A stretch of DNA of 64,000 nucleotides, taken from Cupriavidus taiwanensis (GTDB lineage: Bacteria > Pseudomonadota > Gammaproteobacteria > Burkholderiales > Burkholderiaceae). Of this stretch, positions 1 to 9,853 are shown piece by piece. Made by a program: the position numbers and the translations under genes. Where the stretch lies: assembly GCF_900250115.1 (NCBI RefSeq), contig NZ_LT984803.1, forward strand, positions 868,001 through 932,000. Reading direction: 5' to 3'. Within the stretch, counting starts at the first letter, position 1; every line of letters starts with the position of its first letter. The notes below the pieces were generated by a model, which worked only from the letters and a program-made list of their open reading frames with translations, had not been told where the DNA came from and ran no database searches.

Positions 1-1
1 G

Positions 2-3000
2 TGGCTGGGCAACCAGCACCGCGGCCGCGCCGAGATCGACCCGGCCTGGTTCCAGGAGCCGGGCGAAGACGACCTGCCGTTGGCCACTGGCCTGATCGCG
101 CTGTCGGGCGCGATGGGTGGCGATATCGGCATGGCGCTCGCCAACGGCAACGCTGAAGGCGCGCGCCGCGCCGCGCAGCACTGGGCGTCGGTGTTCCCGC
201 AGCGCTTCTATGTCGAACTGCAGCGTGCCGGCCATGCCGGCACCGATGCCTACGTGCAGCAGGCCGTGCAACTGGCGGCCGAGCTGCAGTTGCCGGTGGT
301 GGCCACGCACCCGGTGCAGTTCATGACGCCGGACGACTACACCGCGCACGAGGCGCGCGTGTGCATCGCCGAGGGCGAGCTGCTGGCCAACCCGCGCCGC
401 ACCCGGCGCTTCACCACCGACCAGTACTTCAAGACCCAGGACGAGATGTGCGCGCTGTTCGCGGATATCCCCTCGGCGCTGGAGAACGCGGTCGAGATCG
501 CGCGCCGCTGCAACCTGACGCTGGAGCTGGGCAAGCCCCGCCTGCCGCTGTTCCCGACGCCGGACGGGATGTCGCTCGACGACTACCTGGTGTTCATGGC
601 CAAGGAGGGCCTGGAGAAGCGCCTGGCGGTGCTGTTCCCGGACGAGGCGGTGCGCGAGTCGAAGCGCCCGGAATACTACGCGCGGCTGGAGTTCGAGACC
701 GGCACCATCATCAAGATGGGCTTCCCCGGCTACTTCCTGATCGTGGCGGACTTTATCAACTGGGCCAAGAACAACGGCGTGCCGGTCGGTCCGGGCCGCG
801 GCTCCGGCGCCGGTTCGCTGGTGGCGTATGCGCTCGGCATTACCGACCTGGATCCGCTCAAGTACGCGCTGCTGTTCGAGCGTTTCCTGAACCCGGAACG
901 GGTGTCGATGCCCGACTTCGACATCGACTTCTGCCAGCACGGCCGCGATCGCGTGATCACCTACGTGAAGGAGAAGTACGGCAAGGACGCGGTGTCGCAG
1001 ATCGCCACCTTCGGCACCATGGCGGCCAAGGCCGCGGTGCGCGACGTAGGCCGCGTGCTCGACCTCGGCTACGGCTTTGTCGACGGCATCGCCAAGCTGA
1101 TCCCGTTCAAGCCGGGCAAGCTGGTCACCATCGAAGAGGCGAAGAAGGAAGAGCCGCTGCTGACCGAGCGCGAGCGCAACGAGGAAGAAGTGCGCCAGCT
1201 GCTGGAGCTGGCGCAGCGTGTCGAGGGCATGACCCGCAACGTCGGCATGCACGCCGGCGGCGTGCTGATCGCGCCCGGCCGGCTGACCGATTTCTGCCCG
1301 CTGTACACGCAGGGCGCGCAGAACGACGGCATGAGCGGCGTGGTCAGCCAGTACGACAAGGACGACGTCGAGGCCGCCGGCCTGGTCAAGTTCGACTTCC
1401 TGGGCCTGACCACGCTAACCATCCTGGACTGGGCCGAGCGCTATATCCGTCGCCTCGACCCGAGCAAGGCCGACTGGAACTGCAGCCAGATCCCGCTCGC
1501 CGACGGGCCCGCCTTCGACATCCTGAAGACCGCCAACACGGTCGCCGTGTTCCAGCTGGAAAGCCGCGGCATGCAGGGCATGTTGAAGGACGCCAAGCCT
1601 GACCGCTTCGAGGACATCATCGCGCTGGTGGCGCTGTACCGCCCGGGCCCGATGGACCTGATCCCCAGCTTCTGCGCGCGCAAGCACGGCCGCGAGAAGG
1701 TCGAGTATCCCGATCCGCGCGTCGAGCCCGTCCTGAAAGAGACCTACGGCATCATGGTCTACCAGGAGCAGGTGATGCAGATGGCGCAGATCATCGGCGG
1801 CTACTCGCTCGGCGGCGCCGACCTGCTGCGCCGCGCCATGGGCAAGAAGAAGCCCGAGGAAATGGCGCAGCACCGCGTGATGTTCCGCGAGGGCGCCGAC
1901 AAGAACGGGTTGTCCGCGCAGCAGGCCGACGACATCTTCGACCTGATGGAGAAGTTCGCCGGCTACGGCTTCAACAAGTCGCACGCGGCCGCCTATGCGC
2001 TGCTGGCGTACTACACCGCCTGGCTCAAGGCCCACCATCCGGCCGAATTCATGGCAGCCAACATGTCGCTGGCCATGGACGACACCGACAAGGTCAAGAT
2101 CCTCTACGAGGACTGCAAGCTCAACAAGATCGCGGTGCTGCCGCCGGACGTCAACGCCAGCGAATACCGCTTCGCGCCGACCGACCCCAAGACCATCCGC
2201 TATGGCCTGGGCGGCATCAAGGGCAGCGGGCAGGGCGCCATCGAAGACATCCTGCGCGCGCGCGAGGAGCGGCCGTTCACCGACCTGTTCGATTTCTGCG
2301 AGCGCGTCGACCGCCGCCAGGTCAACCGCCGCACCATCGAGGCGCTGATCCGCGCCGGTGCCTTCGACAGCCTCAACGACAACCGCGCCCAGCTGCTGGC
2401 GTCGGTGCCGATCGCGATGGAAGCCGCCGAGCAGAAGGCCGAATCCGCCAACCAGGTGTCGCTGTTCGACCTGATGGGCGATGCCGGCGACGCGCACCGC
2501 CCGGAGCTGCTCGACGAGCCGCGCTGGAGTCCCAAGCGCACGCTGCAGGAAGAAAAGCAGGCGCTCGGCTACTACTTCTCGGGCCACCTGTTCGACGCCT
2601 ACCGCGACGAGGTGCGCCGCTTCAACAAGGGCACGCTGGCAGCGCTGGAAAAGGAAGTGCAGGGCAACGGCGGCGGCTTCGGCCGCGACGTGCGCGGCAA
2701 GACCATCGCCGGCGTGATCAGCGGCATGCGCACGCAGATGACCCAGCGCGGCAAGATGCTGATCGTCACGCTCGACGATGGCACCGGCCTGGTCGAGATG
2801 ACGGTGTTCAACGAGGTCTTCGACGCCAACCGGCAGATGTTCCGGGAGGACGAACTGCTGATCGCCACCGGCAATGCGCGCCACGATACCTTCACCGGCG
2901 GGGTCCGCTTCACCGCCGAATCGGTGATGGACCTGGTCGGCGCGCGCGTGCGCTTTGCCAGTGCGGTGCGGCTGTCGATGAACGGCAATTCCTCGACCGG

Positions 3001-3202
3001 CATGCTGCGCGAGCTGCTGATGCCCCATCTGGCGCGCGCCAGCGGCGCGCAGGGCTTGCCGGTGCGGATTCGCTACGAGGCGAAGTCCGCCAGCTGCGAG
3101 GCCATGCTCGGCGCCGACTGGCAGGTGGTGCCTTCCGACGAGGCCCTGACCGCGCTGCGCCAGGTGCTGTCGGCGGATGCCGTCAGCACGGTCTACGACT
3201 AA
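2..3202 (+). CDS. dnaE: DNA polymerase III subunit alpha (3' part, start outside window)
   Basis: This is the replicative polymerase subunit that extends DNA 5'-3' in the Pol III core. The reading frame is already open at base 2, so about 100 N-terminal residues (start of the PHP domain) lie outside the window; 1066 residues are visible against about 1160 in E. coli DnaE. Visible landmarks are the remainder of the PHP domain, the GPGRGSGAGS loop of the polymerase core near base 800, the catalytic PDFDIDF motif around base 910, the GGADLLRRAMGKKKPEEM helix-hairpin region near 1810, and the C-terminal OB-fold (near 2700-2900). It ends with TAA and is convergent with the next gene. The identification is secure. 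Confidence 0.98.
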   Translation, partial: WLGNQHRGRAEIDPAWFQEPGEDDLPLATGLIALSGAMGGDIGMALANGNAEGARRAAQHWASVFPQRFYVELQRAGHAGTDAYVQQAVQLAAELQLPVVATHPVQFMTPDDYTAHEARVCIAEGELLANPRRTRRFTTDQYFKTQDEMCALFADIPSALENAVEIARRCNLTLELGKPRLPLFPTPDGMSLDDYLVFMAKEGLEKRLAVLFPDEAVRESKRPEYYARLEFETGTIIKMGFPGYFLIVADFINWAKNNGVPVGPGRGSGAGSLVAYALGITDLDPLKYALLFERFLNPERVSMPDFDIDFCQHGRDRVITYVKEKYGKDAVSQIATFGTMAAKAAVRDVGRVLDLGYGFVDGIAKLIPFKPGKLVTIEEAKKEEPLLTERERNEEEVRQLLELAQRVEGMTRNVGMHAGGVLIAPGRLTDFCPLYTQGAQNDGMSGVVSQYDKDDVEAAGLVKFDFLGLTTLTILDWAERYIRRLDPSKADWNCSQIPLADGPAFDILKTANTVAVFQLESRGMQGMLKDAKPDRFEDIIALVALYRPGPMDLIPSFCARKHGREKVEYPDPRVEPVLKETYGIMVYQEQVMQMAQIIGGYSLGGADLLRRAMGKKKPEEMAQHRVMFREGADKNGLSAQQADDIFDLMEKFAGYGFNKSHAAAYALLAYYTAWLKAHHPAEFMAANMSLAMDDTDKVKILYEDCKLNKIAVLPPDVNASEYRFAPTDPKTIRYGLGGIKGSGQGAIEDILRAREERPFTDLFDFCERVDRRQVNRRTIEALIRAGAFDSLNDNRAQLLASVPIAMEAAEQKAESANQVSLFDLMGDAGDAHRPELLDEPRWSPKRTLQEEKQALGYYFSGHLFDAYRDEVRRFNKGTLAALEKEVQGNGGGFGRDVRGKTIAGVISGMRTQMTQRGKMLIVTLDDGTGLVEMTVFNEVFDANRQMFREDELLIATGNARHDTFTGGVRFTAESVMDLVGARVRFASAVRLSMNGNSSTGMLRELLMPHLARASGAQGLPVRIRYEAKSASCEAMLGADWQVVPSDEALTALRQVLSADAVSTVYD

Positions 3203-3232
3203 GCGCTGCCGGCGTTCGCGCCGGGTGCGGCT

Positions 3233-4297
3233 TCAGGCGGCGCGCTGTGCGGCGGCGGCGAGCCGCAGCAGGGTGTCGACATGGACCTCGATATCCGGAT
3301 CGTAGTCGAGCAGCGCCAGCGGGTCTGCCAGCCGCGCCTGGCCGCTGCGCACCGATGCAACCGCGGCGCGGATGGCATGGTCCAGCGTCTCGCTGCGCTC
3401 GCGCGCGAACGCATGCACGGCCTGCGGGCGGATCACTTCCAGGCAGGCGATATTGTCGGCAAACACCAGCGGCGTGCCGCACAGCACCGATTCCACCCCC
3501 ACCAGCCCGAACGGCTCATAGCCCGAGGCCAGGATGGTGAAATCGGCGGCGCGATAGAGCGCGTCGATGCGGCTGCTGTAGCCCAGCTCGCGCACGCGCG
3601 CGATGGTGCGCCCGACCGGGCGGCCCGCCACCGCCAGCGTGATCGGCAGGTCCGAGCGGGAGAAGTAATCGGCGAGCAGGTCGAAGCCCTTGCGCGCATG
3701 GCCCGACGACGGGAACAGGAACACGATCTCGTCGTCGCCGAAGCCGAACTCGCGCCGCAGTGCCGCGCGCGCGCCGGCATCGACCGGTGTGAAACGCTGC
3801 GTGTCGACCGGCGGGTAGACCAGCTCGACGCGCTCGGGGGCGATGCCATACAGCTCGATCACCTCCCGCCGCATCAGCGCGGAATGCGCCACCACGCGGT
3901 CCGCGCCGGCATACTGCGCGCTTTCCAGATCGATCTGCCACTGGTCCGAGCGCCGTGCCGGCGTGCCGCGCGCGGCAAGGTAGCCGCGATGGGTGCCGCC
4001 GCAGATGGCGATATCGGAACCGCGCACGCGGTTGCAGCCGATCAGCACTTCGCCGGCATCGCGCCGCGCTTGTAGCCGCCACGAGAAATAGCGGTCGCGC
4101 AGCTTGCCCGGCAGCCACGACACCACGATCCGATGCGCGGCAATCCCGGCCGACGCGGCCACGCCGGCGTCGAACCGGCGCGCGTAGACCGAGACTTCGG
4201 TATCGGCGCGCTTCGCCATGGCCCGGCTGATGTCCAGCGCGTAGCGCTCCAGGCCGCCGCCGGCGCCGAAGCGATTGCAGGAGATGCCAACTTTCAT
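3233..4297 (-). CDS. Glycosyltransferase family 4 (LPS core-type)
   Basis: A 354-residue GT-B glycosyltransferase, probably adding a sugar to lipopolysaccharide core or another surface glycan on the cytoplasmic face of the inner membrane. The N-terminus has the GAGGGLERYA motif typical of the WaaG-like group 1 family. The C-terminal nucleotide-sugar domain carries FPSSGHARKG near residue 200 and the E-x7-E type signature in EPFGLVGVESVLCGTPLVF. No signal peptide or membrane segment is seen. It is convergent with dnaE and lies 51 bp downstream of a family 2 glycosyltransferase on the same strand, so the two probably form an operon. The donor and acceptor sugars cannot be read from the sequence. 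Confidence 0.85.
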   Translation of the reverse strand: MKVGISCNRFGAGGGLERYALDISRAMAKRADTEVSVYARRFDAGVAASAGIAAHRIVVSWLPGKLRDRYFSWRLQARRDAGEVLIGCNRVRGSDIAICGGTHRGYLAARGTPARRSDQWQIDLESAQYAGADRVVAHSALMRREVIELYGIAPERVELVYPPVDTQRFTPVDAGARAALRREFGFGDDEIVFLFPSSGHARKGFDLLADYFSRSDLPITLAVAGRPVGRTIARVRELGYSSRIDALYRAADFTILASGYEPFGLVGVESVLCGTPLVFADNIACLEVIRPQAVHAFARERSETLDHAIRAAVASVRSGQARLADPLALLDYDPDIEVHVDTLLRLAAAAQRAA

Positions 4298-4348
4298 CGA
4301 TCGAGAAGGTAAGGTAAGGGATGGGGCGGCGCGGCCGCGTCGGGCGCT

Positions 4349-5113
4349 TCAGCCGGCGGCCCGGTTGTCCGCCGCGGCGTGCAGCTGCGCCAGCTTGGCG
4401 TACTTGTAGTAGCTCGCCTGCGCATTCATCAGCGCGACGCCGAAGCCGGCGCCGCCGTCGAGGAAGCCGCGCTTGAGCAGGTAGGTGCGCACGAATGCCC
4501 ACAGGCCGTGGCCCGCCGCCGACGCGACCGAACTGCGCTTGCCACGGGCGTAGGCCTGCTGAGCGCCGGCGCTGGAATAGCTGTCGATCTTGCGCAGCAC
4601 GTCGGACAGCGAGCGGTAGCTGTAGTGCACCAGCGGCTCGCGCAGCCGCGTGACCGGGTCGTCCACCTTGAGGTGTTCGTGCACGAGATCGTCGGTGAAG
4701 CGGCCGCGGCCCTTGCGGAAGACCCGGGTGACGTAGTCGGGATACCAGCCGGCGTGGCGCACGAACGTGCCGCAGAACGCAGACAGGCGCGGCAGCGCCA
4801 GCGCCTGGGCATCGGCCTGCTGCAAGTGGTGCAGGATTTCGTCGCGCAGCGCGGGGGTGACGCGCTCATCGGCGTCCAGGCTGAGGATCCAGTCGCCGCT
4901 GGCGGCCTGGACCGCGCGGTTTTTCTGCGGGCCGAAACCCGGCCAGTCGTCGGTCTGGATCACGGTGGCACCGGCGGCACGCGCAATCGCCACCGTGTCG
5001 TCCGTGCTGGCCCAATCCACTATAATCGCCTCTTCGCACCAGGACACGCTTTCAAGGCATGGCCCGATATTGTGAGCTTCATTCCTGGTAATGATGACGG
5101 CGGAGACTTTCAT
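4349..5113 (-). CDS. Glycosyltransferase family 2, WaaE/KdtX-like
   Basis: A 254-residue GT-A glycosyltransferase. The N-terminal MKVSAVIITRNEAHNI and the DxD-type motif in LSLDADERVTP are those of the WaaE/KdtX family, which glycosylates the inner LPS core (heptose or Kdo region). The start at 5113 was chosen because it begins exactly at the family N-terminus; the open frame continues 61 codons upstream with no homologous-looking sequence. It diverges from the family 25 glycosyltransferase across 289 bp, and is upstream of the family 4 enzyme in the same direction. The neighbouring msbA and waaC support an envelope role. The exact linkage is unknown. Confidence 0.85.
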   Translation of the reverse strand: MKVSAVIITRNEAHNIGPCLESVSWCEEAIIVDWASTDDTVAIARAAGATVIQTDDWPGFGPQKNRAVQAASGDWILSLDADERVTPALRDEILHHLQQADAQALALPRLSAFCGTFVRHAGWYPDYVTRVFRKGRGRFTDDLVHEHLKVDDPVTRLREPLVHYSYRSLSDVLRKIDSYSSAGAQQAYARGKRSSVASAAGHGLWAFVRTYLLKRGFLDGGAGFGVALMNAQASYYKYAKLAQLHAAADNRAAG

Positions 5114-5402
5114 GGAACGTAGGGGCGCGCCCCGTCCGGGCCAGGCCGGCGGGACGCCGGCGTCGCCGCCAGCCGGGCGCTGATGGAAGAGCGCGTATTC
5201 TACCGCACCGGCGCAGTGGCCCCGCAGCCGCCCGCCCTCGGTGGCCGGCGGCGCGTCGAAGCCAGATCTCAGTTGCCAACTTGATGACACGAGCACATTG
5301 GTCCCGATTCACAGGGATGGAAACGGTTTTATCCCTGGTGGCGTGTGCCGCATCGATCTCCCTTTCACGCCGGATCGGCCAGCACGCAGGGGCGGTGGCG
5401 GC

Positions 5403-6176
5403 ATGATCGGCGCCTACGTGATCAATCTCGAAAGCGCCGAGGCCCGCCGCCAGCGCATTGCCGGCCAGCTGACTCGTCTCGGCGTGCCGTTCCAGGTGTT
5501 CCCCGCCGTGAACGGCCGCGCCTTGTCCGAGGATGAAGTCGCGCGCCGCTACGATGCGCAGGCCGCCAGCGCCAGCTACCGCCCGATGAGCCGCGGCGAG
5601 ATCGGCTGCGCGCTGAGCCATCTCGGGGTCTACCGCAAGATGCTCGAAGACGGCGCCAGCCTGGCCCTGGTGCTGGAAGACGATGCGCTGCTGGGCGATG
5701 ACGTGCCGGCGGTGCTGGCGGCGCTGGCGGCCGAGATGGACCCGGCCCGCCCGGACGTCGTGCTGCTGTCGCATGTCGACAAATTCACCCGCTGGGGCAC
5801 CCGGCCGCTGGGCCCGGGGCGCAAGCTGGTGCGACGCTATGGCGAATGGTGGCGCGCCCATGGCTATGTCGTCACCCGTGCCGCGGCCGAGCGGCTGGTG
5901 GCCGGGCTGCAGCCGACCTGGTGCGCTGCCGACTACTGGTCCGCGTTCGAGCGGCGCGGGCTGGTGTCGGTGCGCGCCGTGGTCCCGTACTGCATCGGCC
6001 TGACCGAACTGGCCGAGGCCTCGTCGCTGGAAACGCATCGCGCCGACCTCGACGCCACCGACAAGGCGCGCCGCAGTGTCGGCTATTATCTGCGCCGCTA
6101 TGTCTACCAGCGCTTCCTGTTCCAGGTCTTCGTCAGGCCCTTCCTGCGCGTCGCGCGCCAGAAGCGGCCGGGCTAG
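5403..6176 (+). CDS. Glycosyltransferase family 25 (LPS biosynthesis)
   Basis: A 257-residue protein beginning MIGAYVINLESAEARRQR, the signature opening of GT25 enzymes such as LgtB and Lex-1 that transfer galactose or related sugars to lipooligosaccharide. The EDDA motif (LVLEDDALLGDD) near residue 97 is the expected acidic metal/nucleotide-sugar site, and SRGEIGCALSHLGVYRKM is the conserved family block. The ATG at 5403 matches this N-terminus; the open frame extends 54 codons upstream into low-quality sequence. It precedes msbA by 48 bp on the same strand, consistent with co-expression. Donor and acceptor are not determinable here. Confidence 0.87.
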   Translation: MIGAYVINLESAEARRQRIAGQLTRLGVPFQVFPAVNGRALSEDEVARRYDAQAASASYRPMSRGEIGCALSHLGVYRKMLEDGASLALVLEDDALLGDDVPAVLAALAAEMDPARPDVVLLSHVDKFTRWGTRPLGPGRKLVRRYGEWWRAHGYVVTRAAAERLVAGLQPTWCAADYWSAFERRGLVSVRAVVPYCIGLTELAEASSLETHRADLDATDKARRSVGYYLRRYVYQRFLFQVFVRPFLRVARQKRPG

Positions 6177-6224
6177 CGCGATGCCCTGGTGCCGCAACGC
6201 CGCCTTCATCCAGTAGAAAACCCA

Positions 6225-8000
6225 GTGACCACATCCAAACCGCCCATTTCGCCAGGTGCCGCCGTGCCGTCCAGCATGGCCAGCCGGCTCTGGTCTTACC
6301 TGCGCCCCGAGTTGCGCATCTTCATCGGCGCCATCCTCGCCATGGCGGTGGTGGCCGCCAGCGAAGGGGTGATCCCCAAGGTGGTCAACGACCTGCTCGA
6401 CAAGGGCTTCGGCGGCGACTACGCCGGCACGCTGTGGCATGTGCCGGCGATCCTGACCGGCGTCGCGCTGATCCGCGGCGTGGCGCAGTTTGCCTCGGGC
6501 TACCTGCTCAACCTGATCTCGAACCGCGTGCTGCTGAAGATGCGGCTGCAGATGTTCGAGCGCCTGCTGCAGGCGCCGGCGTCGTTCTACCACCGCAATA
6601 CCGCGGCGTCGCTGATCAACGCGGTGATCTTCGAGGTCAACCAGGTGCTGCAGATCCTGACCAGCGTGTTCATCACGCTGGTGCGCGATTCGCTGACCGT
6701 GGTCGCGCTGCTGATCTACCTGTTCTACACCAACTGGCGCCTGACGCTGATCGTCGCGGTGATCCTGCCGGTGATCGGCTACCTGATGTCGAAGATCAAC
6801 CGCCGGCTGCGCAAGCTCAACCGCGATCACCAGACCTATACCAACAATGCCGCCTATGTGGTCGAAGAGGCCGTGGGCGGCTACAAGGTGGTCAAGCTGC
6901 ATGGCGGCGAGGCCTATGAGCTGCGGCGCTTCCGCACCGTGGCCGAGCGGCTCAAGAACTACTCGATGCGCATGGCGGTCGCGGGCGGGCTGAACCAGCC
7001 GGTCACGGCGTTCCTGGCGGCGCTGGCGCTGTCGGTGATCATCACCATCGCCATGGTGCAGGCGCAGGCCAACCAGACCACGGTGGGCGGCTTTACCGGC
7101 TTCGTGATGGCGATGCTGCTGCTGATCTCGCCGCTCAAGCACCTGACCGATATTAACCAGCCGCTGACGCGCGGCATCACCGCCGCCGAGATGATCTTCC
7201 GGCTGATCGACGAACCGGTCGAGCCGCAGGATGGCGGCAAGGCGCTCGCCCGCGCCCGCGGCGAACTGGCGTTCGAGCAGATCGGCTTCCGCTATGGCGA
7301 GGCGCCGCGGGCCGCGCTCGAAGGCATCGACCTGCGCGTCAGCCCGGGCGAGGTGGTGGCGCTGGTGGGGCCGTCGGGCAGCGGCAAGACCACGCTGGTC
7401 AACCTGGTGCCGCGCTTCTTCGACCCGACCTCCGGGCGCATCCTGCTCGACGGGGTGCCGCTGACCGAGCTGGCGCTCAAGGACCTGCGCAACCAGATCG
7501 CCTTCGTCAGCCAGGACGTGGTGCTGTTCAACGACACGGTCGCGGCCAATGTGGCCTATGGCGCGCAGCCCGGCAGCGAGATCGACATGGGGCGCGTCGA
7601 GCGCGCGCTGGCGGCGGCCTACCTGACCGAGACCGTCAAGGGCCTGCCCGAGGGCGTGCAGACCAATATCGGCGACAACGGCATGAAGCTGTCCGGCGGC
7701 CAGCGCCAGCGCCTGGCGATCGCGCGCGCGCTGTACAAGGATGCACCGATCCTGATCCTGGACGAGGCCACCTCGGCGCTGGACTCGGAATCGGAGCGCC
7801 AGGTGCAGGCGGCGCTGGAAGAGCTGATGAAGGGCCGCACCACGCTGGTGATTGCGCACCGGCTGTCGACCATCGAGAATGCCGACCGCATCGCCGTGCT
7901 CGACCACGGCCGCGTCGCCGAGACCGGCACCCACGCGCAGCTGCTCGCGGCCAATGGCCTGTACGCCGGGCTGCACCGGATCCAGTTCGCCAGCCATTAG
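6225..8000 (+). CDS. msbA: Lipid A/LPS export ABC transporter MsbA
   Basis: A half-size ABC exporter that flips lipid A-core from the inner to the outer leaflet of the inner membrane. About 591 residues, close to E. coli MsbA (582). The N-terminal half has six hydrophobic helices. The C-terminal ATPase has Walker [10 protein letters not shown] near base 7370, signature LSGGQRQR near 7695, Walker [12 protein letters not shown] and a switch His in VIAHRLSTI. The start is uncertain: a GTG at 6225 is given, and another in-frame GTG lies at 6189. Glycosyltransferase neighbours support the assignment. A strong bidirectional terminator follows. Confidence 0.95.
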   Translation: MTTSKPPISPGAAVPSSMASRLWSYLRPELRIFIGAILAMAVVAASEGVIPKVVNDLLDKGFGGDYAGTLWHVPAILTGVALIRGVAQFASGYLLNLISNRVLLKMRLQMFERLLQAPASFYHRNTAASLINAVIFEVNQVLQILTSVFITLVRDSLTVVALLIYLFYTNWRLTLIVAVILPVIGYLMSKINRRLRKLNRDHQTYTNNAAYVVEEAVGGYKVVKLHGGEAYELRRFRTVAERLKNYSMRMAVAGGLNQPVTAFLAALALSVIITIAMVQAQANQTTVGGFTGFVMAMLLLISPLKHLTDINQPLTRGITAAEMIFRLIDEPVEPQDGGKALARARGELAFEQIGFRYGEAPRAALEGIDLRVSPGEVVALVGPSGSGKTTLVNLVPRFFDPTSGRILLDGVPLTELALKDLRNQIAFVSQDVVLFNDTVAANVAYGAQPGSEIDMGRVERALAAAYLTETVKGLPEGVQTNIGDNGMKLSGGQRQRLAIARALYKDAPILILDEATSALDSESERQVQAALEELMKGRTTLVIAHRLSTIENADRIAVLDHGRVAETGTHAQLLAANGLYAGLHRIQFASH

Positions 8001-8020
8001 GCGGTTGCGGACCATCCAGC

Positions 8021-8058
8021 AAAAAAGGGCCGGTGCGAATGCACCGGCCCTTTTTTTT
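8021..8058. terminator. Bidirectional Rho-independent terminator between msbA and waaC
   Basis: A perfect 10-bp GC-rich stem (GGGCCGGTGC / GCACCGGCCC) with a 4-nt GAAT loop at 8027-8050. It is flanked by an A-run on the left and eight T on the right, so it can terminate the convergent msbA and waaC transcripts in both directions. Confidence 0.92.
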
Positions 8059-8074
8059 CGCCGTGACGGCGGGA

Positions 8075-9052
8075 TCAGTTGGTCGAAGTGACCTGCGGCA
8101 TCACTTCGTCGATGGCAGCCAGCACCTCGTCCCGTTGCGGCACCACGCCGCCGCCGCCCAGCGACACCGCGCGGCCCGGCGTATCGACGCCATAGAGGTG
8201 GCGCGAGGTGGTCGTGAACAGGATTACCGTCGGCCGGCGCAGCGCGTCGGCAATATGCACGAAGCCGGTGTCCATCCCGACCACCAGCGACGCCTTGCCC
8301 ACCACCTGCGCCACGCCAGTGATGCTCAGGCGCGGCATCACCTCGGCGCCGGGCACGCTGGCGGCGATGGTTTCGGCTTCCAGGCGCTCGGCGTCATTGC
8401 CCCAGGGCACCAGCACGCGCAGCCCGCGCGCCGAGATGGCGCTGCCCACGCTGATCCAGTCGGCCACCGGCCACTTCTTTTCTTCGCTGGAAGTGGCGTG
8501 GAACAGCATCGCGTAGGGACCCTTGCCGGCCGCCGCGGGCGTGTCCGCCGGCATTTCCAGGCCGTAGTCCATGTCCCGGGTCATGGCGTAGCCTAGCGCG
8601 CGGCTGACCGCGCGGCGCATGCGGTTGCGCGCGCAATCCTCTTCCACGAACGGCTGGAACACATGGTTGTAGGCAAAGCGTGCGCCGCTCTCGCCCAGTT
8701 CCTGGACCGGGTAGCCATAGCGGTGGCGCGTGCGGGCGAGGAAGGTGACGATGGCGCTCTTGTAGACGCCGTGGACGTCCAGCACCGCATCGTATTTTTC
8801 GCGGCGCAGGGCGCGCAGCGCAGCGAAGATCTCGCGCACGCCGGCCCAGCTGCGCGCCTTCTTGAAGCCGCGCAGCGGCGCGGCGATCACGCGCTCGATA
8901 TTGGGATTCCAGCGCGGCACGTCGGCGCAATAGGAGTCGGCGATCCAGTCGATCTTGACGCCGGGAAAGGCGCGCTGCAGGTCAGCCACCAGCGGCTGGG
9001 TGAACACCATGTCGCCGAGCGAGGTCAGCTTGACGATGAGAATACGTTTCAT
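8075..9052 (-). CDS. waaC: Lipopolysaccharide heptosyltransferase I
   Basis: A family 9 glycosyltransferase of 325 residues that transfers the first L,D-heptose to Kdo2-lipid A on the cytoplasmic side of the inner membrane. It starts MKRILIVKLTSLGDMVFTQP, the standard WaaC opening. It also has the ADP-heptose binding blocks HATSSEEKKWP (near residue 185) and VGMDTGFVHIADAL (near residue 260). The ATG at 9052 fits the family start; the open frame reaches 56 codons further upstream without family sequence. It is convergent with msbA and divergent from the AhpD-like gene. WaaC is preferred to WaaF because of length and N-terminus. Confidence 0.92.
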   Translation of the reverse strand: MKRILIVKLTSLGDMVFTQPLVADLQRAFPGVKIDWIADSYCADVPRWNPNIERVIAAPLRGFKKARSWAGVREIFAALRALRREKYDAVLDVHGVYKSAIVTFLARTRHRYGYPVQELGESGARFAYNHVFQPFVEEDCARNRMRRAVSRALGYAMTRDMDYGLEMPADTPAAAGKGPYAMLFHATSSEEKKWPVADWISVGSAISARGLRVLVPWGNDAERLEAETIAASVPGAEVMPRLSITGVAQVVGKASLVVGMDTGFVHIADALRRPTVILFTTTSRHLYGVDTPGRAVSLGGGGVVPQRDEVLAAIDEVMPQVTSTN

Positions 9053-9232
9053 CGGGAACAGTAGCGCGGCCAGGGGGGCCGCCTGGTTCGGAAGGTGCGT
9101 AGTATGCCTGATCCGGTGGACATCTGTCCGTGCGATCCATGGGCGACATGCGGCCCGCCGGCTGGCGCGCGATCCGTTAGTATTGGTGCCAGAAGCCTCA
9201 CGATGATGATGCCATTCCAACCGGAGACCACC

Positions 9233-9823
9233 ATGTCAGACACGGCATTCCCGATCAGCCGCTACGCCGTTCCGGCGCTGGCCGACCTCCCCGACGATAT
9301 CCGCGCGCGCATCCTGGAAGTCCAGGAGAAAGCCGGCTTCGTTCCCAACGTCTTTCTGGCGCTGGCGTACCGTCCGGACGAATTCCGCGCCTTCTTCGCC
9401 TATCACGATGCGCTGATGCTCAAGGACGGCGGCCTGACCAAGGGCGAGCGCGAGATGATCGTGGTCGCCACGTCCGCCGCCAACCAGTGCCTGTATTGCG
9501 TGGTGGCGCATGGCGCGATCCTGCGCATCTACGAGAAGAAGCCGCTGGTCGCGGACCAGGTCGCGGTGAACTACCTGAAGGCCGACATCCCGCCGCGCCA
9601 GCGCGCCATGCTCGACTTCGCCATGAAGGTCTGCACCGCTTCGCATGAAGTCGGCGAGGCCGATTTCGACGCGCTGCGCGCGCACGGCTTTTCCGACGAG
9701 GACGCCTGGGATATTGCCGCCATCACCGCGTTCTTCGGCCTGTCCAACCGCATGGCCAATACCATCGGCATGCGCCCGAACGACGAGTTCTACCTGATGG
9801 GACGGGTACCGAAGGCGAAGTAG
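9233..9823 (+). CDS. Peroxidase-related AhpD-like protein (carboxymuconolactone decarboxylase fold)
   Basis: A 196-residue protein of the uncharacterised peroxidase-related branch of the AhpD/CMD superfamily. The redox motif C86-L-Y-C89 followed by H93 in NQCLYCVVAHG is the AhpD-type thiol pair with proton relay, preceded by the glutamates of KGEREM. A thiol-dependent peroxidase or antioxidant role is expected from the family; the substrate is unknown. A GGAGA ribosome site lies 8 bp before the ATG at 9233. It stands alone between waaC (divergent) and a convergent lipoprotein gene, with a perfect 11-bp hairpin just after its stop codon. Confidence 0.88.
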   Translation: MSDTAFPISRYAVPALADLPDDIRARILEVQEKAGFVPNVFLALAYRPDEFRAFFAYHDALMLKDGGLTKGEREMIVVATSAANQCLYCVVAHGAILRIYEKKPLVADQVAVNYLKADIPPRQRAMLDFAMKVCTASHEVGEADFDALRAHGFSDEDAWDIAAITAFFGLSNRMANTIGMRPNDEFYLMGRVPKAK

Positions 9824-9853
9824 CGGCGCCGCGGTGCCGCGGCGCCGGGTGGC

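Noticed and set aside
1415..3028. A 537-codon minus-strand open frame inside dnaE
   Set aside because: Shadow of dnaE with no domain or plausible start context.
5031..5036. A TATAAT-like box within the WaaE-like gene
   Set aside because: It lies inside a coding region, with no nearby start in that direction that it would serve before the divergent gene at 5403. Treated as chance.
5079..8015. A 978-codon open frame on the minus strand opposite the family 25 glycosyltransferase and msbA
   Set aside because: It is a GC-driven shadow of two convincing plus-strand genes. Its translation is rich in Gln/His/Arg with no domain, and it overlaps them fully.
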